Part shown: positions 1-8,700 of the stretch, in pieces
How positions within the stretch are numbered: the first letter of the stretch is position 1
Layout: each line of letters opens with the position of its first letter
NCBI GenBank assembly: GCA_002336805.1
Contig: DDEZ01000011.1
Coordinates: 186,001 to 250,000, forward strand
Direction of reading: 5' to 3'
Source of the DNA: Bacteroidetes bacterium UBA1941
GTDB taxonomy: Bacteria; Bacteroidota; Bacteroidia; Chitinophagales; LD1
Length of the DNA stretch: 64,000 nucleotides
Program-made: the position numbers and the translations under genes
Notes under the pieces: generated by a model
What the model was told of the DNA's origin: nothing
What the model saw: the letters and a program-made list of their open reading frames with translations, nothing else
Databases searched by the model: none

Positions 1-2
1 CG

Positions 3-824
3 CCGTGCTATGAAGTGCCTAATGAGCCGGTGACCTTTGAGGCGGGAGATCCACGCTTTCACCTAGCGGAGGACTGGACGCCGCACAACTCTGACGCCAA
101 ATACGGCGGTACGCTGAACCTGAAGCAAGGCCTGGCGAACTCTGTGAATACCATCACGGCCTACCTAATGCATGAGATGAGCCCTGCTACGGTAGTGAAG
201 CTGGTACATGATATGGGTGTGGTGAGCGAGATACCTGACCAGCCTAGTATCTGCCTCGGTACGGCTGATATATCGCTGATAGAGATGGCGGGTGCCTACA
301 CCACCTTTGCTAATAAAGGAGTGCATGTGGACCCGATATTTGTGACGCGGATAGAGGACAGGACCGGGACTGTGATCGCGAACTTTGCTGCCGAGCAGCG
401 CGAAGTGCTGGATGAGCCTACGGCCTATGTGATGATAGACCTGCTACGTGGTGTGGTGAGCTACGGTACGGGTGTGCGCCTGCGCTACCGCTACCACCTG
501 CCCGGAGATATCATAGGCAAGACTGGTACAACACAGAATAATAGTGATGGATGGTTTATGGGCTGTACGCCGGACCTGGTCACGGCTACATGGGTGGGCT
601 GTGAGGATAGGTTCATCCGCTTCCGCAGTATGGAGTATGGGCAGGGGGCCAGTACGGCGCTGCCTATCTGCGCGAAGTTTATGCAGAAAGTATTCGCAGA
701 CTCTACGGCGCTGGGTATCTCCCCGTCGCGGCAGTTTGAGCGGCCGGAGAAGCTGACCATAGACCTCAACTGCAAGACCTACGCCGGGCAGAAGGTGGAC
801 AGGTCGGCGGAGTTTGGAGACTAG
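3..824 (+). CDS. Class A penicillin-binding protein, C-terminal transpeptidase part (5' end outside window)
   Basis: The frame is open to the left edge, so this is the 3' part of a longer gene; the GTG at 15 is an internal valine codon. The segment carries two of the three penicillin-binding motifs: S-x-N as SVN (codons from 141) and K-T-G-T (codons 519-530), followed by the expected DGWFMG and ATWVG strands. The SxxK nucleophile motif and any glycosyltransferase domain lie upstream, outside the window. The family cross-links peptidoglycan in the periplasm; PBP1A-type is the most likely class but cannot be proved without the N-terminus. The stop is TAG and uvrC begins 45 bases later on the same strand, so the two may be co-transcribed. 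Confidence 0.9.
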   Translation, partial: PCYEVPNEPVTFEAGDPRFHLAEDWTPHNSDAKYGGTLNLKQGLANSVNTITAYLMHEMSPATVVKLVHDMGVVSEIPDQPSICLGTADISLIEMAGAYTTFANKGVHVDPIFVTRIEDRTGTVIANFAAEQREVLDEPTAYVMIDLLRGVVSYGTGVRLRYRYHLPGDIIGKTGTTQNNSDGWFMGCTPDLVTATWVGCEDRFIRFRSMEYGQGASTALPICAKFMQKVFADSTALGISPSRQFERPEKLTIDLNCKTYAGQKVDRSAEFGD

Positions 825-869
825 TACGGGGCACTGGCAGCTCAATGATCTTTTGCCTACTTTTACGAC

Positions 870-2708
870 GTGATCTTAGAAGAATTTGCTACACAATACC
901 GGGATAGCCTGCCCAATCAACCGGGCGTCTATCGCTACTATGATGAGGAGGGGACCATCCTGTATATAGGTAAGGCCAAAGACCTGAAGAAGCGGGTGTC
1001 GTCGTACTTCAATAAAAACGATCACACCTTCCGCATCGCGCACATGGTGCGCAAGATCTATAAGATAGAGTTTACAATAGTGGATACGGAGCAGGATGCC
1101 TTCCTGCTGGAGAATAGCCTCATCAAAAAGTACCAGCCGCGCTATAATGTGAGCCTGAAGGATGATAAGTCTTACCCCTACATCGTGATCAAGAATGAGG
1201 ACTATCCGCGTGTCTTCCTGACGCGGCAGCTGATACGGGATGGCTCAGAATACCTGGGTCCATATACCTCTGTAGGACAGGTGCGGATCATACTCAATCT
1301 GCTTACGACTATCTTCCCGCTGCGTACGTGTACGCTACCGCTGTCACAAAAAAATATCGATGCCAAGAAGTTTAAGGTGTGCCTGCAGTATCATATCAAG
1401 AACTGTCTGGGGCCATGCGAAAATCTACAGAGCAAGGAAGAATACGATGAGTCTATCCGCCAGGTGAAGGACATACTCAAGAGCAACTTCGGCTCGGTGA
1501 TGTACTACCTGAAGGGTAAGATGCAGAAGTATGCCGAGGAGATGGAGTTTGAGCGGGCCAATGAGTTTAAGGAGAAGATAGACCTGCTCACAGACTACCA
1601 GAGCAAATCTACGATCGTAAATCCGAAGCTGAACAATGTAGATGTGTATGGCTATACGGAGACAGAAACGACGGCCTTTATCAACTACCTGCGCATAGGC
1701 AATGGTGTGATCATACAGACCAAAGCGCTGGAGCTAAAGCGGGTGCTGGATGAAACGCGTGAAGAGATGCTCGAGGCCGCGGTGCGCGAATGCAGCTTCT
1801 CAGATAAAATACAGATAGACGATCTCTTGTTACCGTTTCAGATAGAGATACCTGTGGAGGGGGTGAATGTGGCGGTGCCGGTAATAGGCGATAAGAAGAA
1901 GCTAGTGGACCTGGCCACTAAAAATGCACTCTACGCAAGGCAGGAGCGTATCAACCAGCAGATGACCTCAGAGGAGAAGAATCCATCCTTCCGGATCATG
2001 AAGACGCTGAAGGATGACCTGAAACTAAAAGATATGCCACGGCATATCGAGTGCTTTGATAACTCGAATATACAGGGAACTAATCCGGTATCGTCTATCG
2101 TCGTTTTTCGCGATGCGAAGCCTTCTAAAAAGGATTACCGCTGGTTTAATGTAAAGACAGTCGAGGGGCCGGATGATTTTGCTACGATGGAGGAGGCAGT
2201 GTACCGGCGCTACAGGCGTATGATAGAAGAAGGCAATCCGCTGCCTAACCTCATAGTCATAGACGGTGGCAAGGGCCAGCTCAGCGCAGCAGTCAAGAGC
2301 CTGGAGAAGCTCAATATCTATGGCCAGGTGCCTATAGTGGGTATCGCGAAAAGGCTGGAGGAAATATACTTTCCGGAAGATAGCCTGCCGCTCTACATCA
2401 ATAAGAAATCTGAAGGGCTAAAGCTCATACAGCGGCTGCGTGACGAGGCGCACCGCTTCGGTATCACAGCACACCGCAATAAACGCAGCAAGGGGCAAAC
2501 CACATCTGAACTCACAGCCATCAAGGGAATCGGAAATAAAACTTTCGAAAAGTTGATACAGCATTTCAAATCTGTGAAGAAGCTGAAAGAAGCGACGCAG
2601 AACGAGATAGCGGAAGTGATAGGAGATAGCAAGGCTGCTCTGGTCATAGCACATTTCGCGGGGGCGGTGGATGAGGCCACTCCTCAAAATGAAACAGGGC
2701 AAGAGTAA
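870..2708 (+). CDS. uvrC: UvrABC excinuclease subunit C
   Basis: Nucleotide excision repair nuclease that makes both incisions around a lesion after UvrB loading. The 612-residue protein has the full layout: a GIY-YIG domain (GVY at 19-21, YIG at 32-34), a cysteine set at 154, 171, 179 and 183 matching the reported UvrC iron-sulfur site, a UVR motif around 216-245 for UvrB contact, the RNase H-like domain beginning near HIECFDNSNIQG, and a C-terminal helix-hairpin-helix region (IKGIGNKT and following). The start is GTG: the in-frame upstream codons reach a TGA at 846-848 without an ATG. Length is normal. It follows a penicillin-binding protein gene by 45 bases and faces a convergent giant gene. 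Confidence 0.97.
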   Translation: MILEEFATQYRDSLPNQPGVYRYYDEEGTILYIGKAKDLKKRVSSYFNKNDHTFRIAHMVRKIYKIEFTIVDTEQDAFLLENSLIKKYQPRYNVSLKDDKSYPYIVIKNEDYPRVFLTRQLIRDGSEYLGPYTSVGQVRIILNLLTTIFPLRTCTLPLSQKNIDAKKFKVCLQYHIKNCLGPCENLQSKEEYDESIRQVKDILKSNFGSVMYYLKGKMQKYAEEMEFERANEFKEKIDLLTDYQSKSTIVNPKLNNVDVYGYTETETTAFINYLRIGNGVIIQTKALELKRVLDETREEMLEAAVRECSFSDKIQIDDLLLPFQIEIPVEGVNVAVPVIGDKKKLVDLATKNALYARQERINQQMTSEEKNPSFRIMKTLKDDLKLKDMPRHIECFDNSNIQGTNPVSSIVVFRDAKPSKKDYRWFNVKTVEGPDDFATMEEAVYRRYRRMIEEGNPLPNLIVIDGGKGQLSAAVKSLEKLNIYGQVPIVGIAKRLEEIYFPEDSLPLYINKKSEGLKLIQRLRDEAHRFGITAHRNKRSKGQTTSELTAIKGIGNKTFEKLIQHFKSVKKLKEATQNEIAEVIGDSKAALVIAHFAGAVDEATPQNETGQE

Positions 2709-2722
2709 ACTCCCGCCCTGTT
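2693..2722. terminator. Possible bidirectional hairpin between uvrC and the giant adhesin gene
   Basis: Arms AACAGGGC and GCCCTGTT (8 bp, 14-base loop) overlap the uvrC stop codon and lie just after the convergent gene's stop. Thymine runs on either side are poor, so termination is only plausible. Confidence 0.3.
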
Positions 2723-2745
2723 CGTTATTGAAAACTTACCTGATC

Positions 2746-5700
2746 TTATTTAGTCACCGCGAGCACTTTAGTAAAGAAGCTGTTGCCAGCCTTTACAGTC
2801 ACGTGATATACACCATCTGCGAGAGATGAGATGTCATACTTGCGATCATTGAAGCCTGTACTCAGCTGCCACTGGCCGGACAGTACCTCGCGGCCCAGCA
2901 TATCTGTGAAGCTGACACTCACCGGCTGCTCTGTAGCTGCTACGATATCTATGGTCACCTGCGCAGATGCAGGATTAGGATAGATATTGTGTATGGTGAT
3001 GCCATTCTGGCTCCCAGTGAGGGTAGCTGATACGATATTGCTGTAGTCAGACTTGCCATCATAGTCCACCTGCCTGAGGCGGTAGTAGTAGATGATGCCT
3101 GTGGCTACCTGGTGGTCGTCCGTATTGTATTTGATCGTGCTGTTGCTATTGCCGTGGCCGTCTAGCCATGTGATAGCCTCGAAAGTAACACCATCTGTAC
3201 TGCGCTCTACCTGGAAGCCACTATTATTGATCTCAGAGGCGGTAGCCCACTCGAGAGCGATGTAGCGATCCTCTACAGGTGTCGCAGTCAGGTACATGAG
3301 TGTGACAGGCAGTGGCGTATTGGTCTGGTGGATACCGATGCCGAAGTCAGAGAAACCAGTCACGCCGGTACGGACCGCTGTAGCTACGCCAGCTGATATA
3401 GACTGTGTAGCATTGCTATGCGTACCGTAGGCGCTGGATTGTGCTGCGCCATTCAGCAGGCCGCAGCCGAGCCATGGTGAGCTGGCATTGGCACGCTTGA
3501 TCACGCCCATGCGGGTCACGAGTGATGGTGCATTGCTGTAGCCCATAGCGTTTAGTGTGACATCGTAGGTGCCACTGGTCATCGTGCTGTTTGGCGTGAA
3601 TGTCCAGAAACCGTTATTGAGGTAGTCGGCGATCTTAGAGCCATTGATCTGGCAGGTAGAGGTAGACGGTGCTGTACCGGACTGGCCGGTATTGAAGAAG
3701 CCAAGGAGGCTGGTCACGCCACTCTGGCTATTGAAATTGATCGTGCCCAGATCGTAGTATGAAGTATTGCCCACAGGGAAATCGTAAGCGCCACTGGCTG
3801 CTACATACCTCCGCAGGTTTCCTATCACATATTTATTGAGGCCATGACCGGTGATAGATGATGTAGAGGTATTGGATGAAACCAGTTCATTGCTACCAGT
3901 AGAGATGCGGCCTTTGGTAAAGGAGATCACACCTGTAGCTGTAGCTGTATTGGTCAGGGTCACGATGTCAGATGTACCGGACTTCTGTATATACATATTC
4001 ACCATGCTGGATGGGAGGCCATTGCCTGAAACCATATCGCCATTGCCTACGAAGCCATAGCTGGCTGAGGTAGAGAAGGTGCGCGTGCCGGAGATACGTA
4101 TGTTGCCATCGCTGGTGCCTGTACCGGAGGTCTTGATACCATTGGCAGAGCCGTATTTGAATGTAGCGCCTGCATTGATCGCAAAGTTGCCTGTGCCGGA
4201 TATGTTATCCGTCTCGTCCAGCTGGAATACAGCCGGAGAGTAGACGTTGAAATTGCCCTTGATACCAAAGCTGGCTGTAGGGTTTACGTTATACGCAGTA
4301 GTATTTGCAGCATCTGCATTGATATCCATATTGTAGTAGCTGATGGTATTGCCATTGCCATCTGTAGCACGTAGCGCCTGGAGTGTAGTGGCATTGCTGC
4401 CATAAAACTCTACAGTGCCGCCGGTGAGCGAGTATGGTATAGTGATACCTGTCAGCACCGGCTGAGTTGTATTGAGGTTCTTGATCATGATCCGGCCGCC
4501 GTCCATCACGAGGCCGCCATCACCGGAGAATGAGATAGCATTGGCAGAAGCATCTACGCAGTTCACCACGGTATTGGCACCGGTGACTATCAGGGAGTCA
4601 TTGATGGTCGCATCGGTAGAGAGGTTTTTGTAGTTGGTGCCATAGATATTAGAGCCGGAGAACTTCACGTTGTAGTAAGTCCTGTTGCCACGCAGGGTTT
4701 GTGCGCCAGCACCACTCAGCTCGATGGTACCACCATTGAGTGTATAGGCATTGCTCACGCCATCCATACGCGGTATCAGATCCGAGCTGCTGGAGCTGAG
4801 TGCTGGTATCTGGTAGAGCGTACCTGCGGCCATGGTCAGTGTACCGGTAGAGCCAGTGATATAGGCTGTAGCAGTCTCCAGAAACTGTCCTTTGCGGATA
4901 TCTAGTTTGCCACCTGTAGCACTGATAGTAGTAGCATTGGTCAGGCCAGTAGACTGAGTGAGCGTCACGGAAAGGCTCTTATTGAGCAGGTCTATGATGA
5001 TTTGCTTGCCATTTGAGCTGGTGCTGAGTGCATCTCCTGTCACCTGGTTGGCATGGCCGGTATACCAGAAGGTAGCGAGCTGGTTGAAAGTCTTGTTCGT
5101 ATTAGCCATCTGTACATTGCCCAGCGTAGAAGATAGTTGTTGTATACCATCAGGTGAAGTGATCTTCAGCGTAGTATTTTGCTCTGTGGCAAAGGTATTG
5201 GTACCTGTAGCGCCGCTGGTCACCTTCTTGATCACGTTAGCAGTCAGGTTGTCCGCTGCAAAACCGAAATCAAGTGTACCACCATTTTTGACTGTGAAGG
5301 CTGATGTACGGCTGGTATTGCTGTTTACAGTCAGGCTATGATTCACTAGAGAGACGCTAGCTCCTGAGTTGATATTCATAGGCCATGCGGTCACTGTAGG
5401 AGTGATGTCTACGAGTTGTGTAGCGGTGCCGTTGAAATTGAATACTGCGCCGGTATCTGTAGTCGCATCATTGATCACAGAGTTGAGGGTGTCTATCACG
5501 AGATTGCCGGCCAGGTTGACCTTGATATTTCCTGCTGTACCGCCACCATTGTGGAAGAGCTTCAGTGTGCTGCCGCTGTATATTTGGGCATTCTCTGTGA
5601 TATTGATCGTCTGAGTAGCGCTGCCACTGTAGCAAGCAGACAGTGCGAAAATACCTTCGTACAGGTAGAACCTGCCCACTGTCACGTTAGGGCTACCCGT

Positions 5701-8700
5701 ATTAGAGGTCATGCCGATCACATTGCTGGCAGATTTATTGTCTATCCAGAGCGTATCGCAGAGATTCACCGTGATGCCACCGCCTATGATGGTCCATGAG
5801 CTGCTGGTAGGAGTCACCACAAAGTCAAGCAGGCCAAATTTTTTGCCACTGGAATTATTGGTAATTGTCGTGGTCACATTCATAAAGCTGCCGGAGCCGC
5901 TGGCTGAGAAGCCCCAATCACCAACAAATACCTCAGAGCCAGGCTCGAAGTTTTCGATACCATTCCACATGACGTGCGTATTGGTCACATCTGTGCTGCC
6001 CATCTCCATGTAGCCTCCGCTACGCACGATCAGATTGGCACTGGAGTTCATCTGGATCTGACCATAGACAAACAAATTTCCGCCTGACTTGGTCTCGAGT
6101 GATTTACCGGACTTGATGAAATCCACAGTAGGTGTAGATGCTGACTCCAGATCCAGTGTGCCACCGCTCAGGATGATGATGTCATTGTAAGAGTGACTAT
6201 GATTACCACCACCATATACGTATTTGGTGATGATGACGCGGGTAGGTGTAGTGCTGGCATTTTGCGGAGACTTGCCACTCGGAGTCGGTCCCCAGCTGGT
6301 ACCGTCGTAGTATTCCCATTGATCTGTAGAGCCTGAGGTACTATTGTTATACGATAAATCTGTATAGTCTATGGTCGGCCTGTAGTCACCTGTCTGATAT
6401 ACAAAGTTGATCACTGAAAGTACCGCACTGGATGAAGTCACCGTGCCGCAGGTGCCAGTCACCACCACTGAGTAGACGCTACCTGAGTCTGTAAGCGCCG
6501 TAGGGGATATAGTGTAAGTAGCCGCCGTAGCGCCAGAGATATTGCTGCCATTCTTCTTCCACTGATAGGTGAGGCCTGAGCCGGCCGCAGTCACGGAGAA
6601 AGTAGCCGAGCCGCCCACGCCGGTAGTAATATTAGATGGCTGGGTGGTGATAGAGGTAGCAGTATTGACAGTCACAGCCTGAGACGCGGTAGCCGTACAG
6701 CCACTCCGTGTAGCAGTCACTGTGTAGGTGCCGCTGCTGGTGAAAGTATTGGTAGCTGCCGCCGGTGTGCTGCCGCCAGACCAGGCGAACGTACTGCCTG
6801 CTGTGCTGGATGCAGTGAGCGTCACTGATGTACAGGCAGTAGTAGAGCCTGAGAATGTCGGTGTAGCAGGAGGTGTATTGACAGTGACAGCTACGGTAGC
6901 TGTGGCGCTGCCGCATGAGTTGCTCACGGTGACGGTATAGGTACCGCTGGTAGTGAAAGTATTGGCCGCAGTAGCCGGTGTGCTGCCACCGCTCCATGCG
7001 TAGGTAGTGCCACCAGATGCTGTGAGTGATACGCTGGTACAGCCGGTAGCAGTACCGCTGATAGATGCAGTAGGAGAGGTAGTGACAGTCACGGCCTGTG
7101 AGGCGCTGGCTGTACAGCCACTGAGTGTAGCAGTCACAGTGTAGGTGCCACTGGTGGTAAATGTATTGGCCGCTGTGGCTGGTGTGCTGCCACCTGACCA
7201 GGCATAAGTGCTACCACCTGTGCTGGATGCTGTGAGCGATACGCTATTGCAGCCGGATGCAGAGCCGGAGAATGTAGGCGTAGATGGCAGTGGATTCACA
7301 GCCAGGGTGCCGGTCATAGCGGTGGTGAAGGTAGCCGAGCAGGAGTTATTGGTAATGCCGGTGATGACGAGGCTCATACCATTGTCTGCCGTGGTCAGCG
7401 CTCGGGTGGTAAAGCTGGCAGTACCTGTACCGCTGGCATTGACACCAGTCACAGCTGTCTGGGCTACGCCATTGATGGTATAATTGATAGTATTATTGCT
7501 GGCACTGGCTACCAGACCTGTAAGGTCGATCACTGCACCCGCGCCGGCACATGCTGTACCGTTTTGTGCAGCTGTACTTAAAGTAGGTGTGGTACAGGAC
7601 GGTTTCACTACTCCGTAAAAAGTAAAGTCATTGACACTGAAAGTACCTGCAGCCGCACCGGCATTGTAGCCATACAGGCGGAATGTGATAGCAGAAGTGA
7701 TACCCTGATAGGTAGCACCAGACAGGCTGATAGTAGCACCGGTAGCGGTAGGACTGCCTATGCTGGCAGTGTAGCCATCCAGGCTGGAACGCAGAGAAAA
7801 ACTAGCCGGACCGGTACCTGAAGCCTGGCCGGTATAGACAAAGGAACTGAAATTGATCAGATAGCCGGTGGCCGGAGTCAGTGTAAAATCATAGTAATCT
7901 GTCGAAGCTATAGATGTAGCGGTGGTCCAGCCAGAGGCGCTGTACCTGCCGCTGGCAGTGGCTCCGGCTATACCCGCACCGCGCCCGATACCTGAGACAG
8001 AGGCGAGATTACCATCTTTGGTATCACCGGTGATGTAGGGATTGTCAGCACTAGGATCACTGGCGGTGATAGCATTGGTCCAAATAGATGTAGTGACTGT
8101 CAAGGTAGCCGCACTGCTGGTCACAGCCGTACAAGGACTGGTGGCAGATATCACACAGCGGTACTGATAGCCGTCCATACTAGTAGTGGCGGCGCTGATA
8201 GAAAGTGTGGCTGATGTGACGCCACTGTATGGTGCGGAATTAGGCACGGAAGACCAACCGGTGCCAGTGTTATACTCCCACTGATACCCTGCTGCACCTG
8301 TAGCTGTGACAGAGAGGCTACCTGCACTGCCGCTCACGATCGTGGTAGATGCAGGCTGTGCAGAAATACTGATGGCTGTATTTATGGTCACAGCGCCAGA
8401 GCTGACCACGCCTGCTGTAGATGACCAGCAGGTTCCGTTGTAGGTGCGTGCATAGATAGTACCTGTGCTAGCCAGGGAGTAACTGCTGGTGGTAGGATTG
8501 GCAGTGGAGGTGCCGGTCGCCGCTGTTTGCCAGTAAATGCTAGCTGAAGGAGCGCTGTAGGTGAGCGTCGCTGCGCCGCAGCTAGGGTTAGCAGATGCGG
8601 TGATAGTGCCGGTAGGATCCGCGGGTAGGGTATTGACCGTGATCGCGCCAGATACATTGCTGGTCACGCTGGCGCATGGACTATTGCCGGATACGATGCA

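Noticed and set aside
4958..5341. A plus-strand frame of 127 codons
   Set aside because: Antisense to the repeat region of the adhesin; skewed codon use of the repeats keeps several frames open on both strands.
6632..6997. A minus-strand 121-codon frame overlapping the adhesin
   Set aside because: Same-strand frame within the repeats; composition (many Y, H and R) shows a shifted reading of the real gene.
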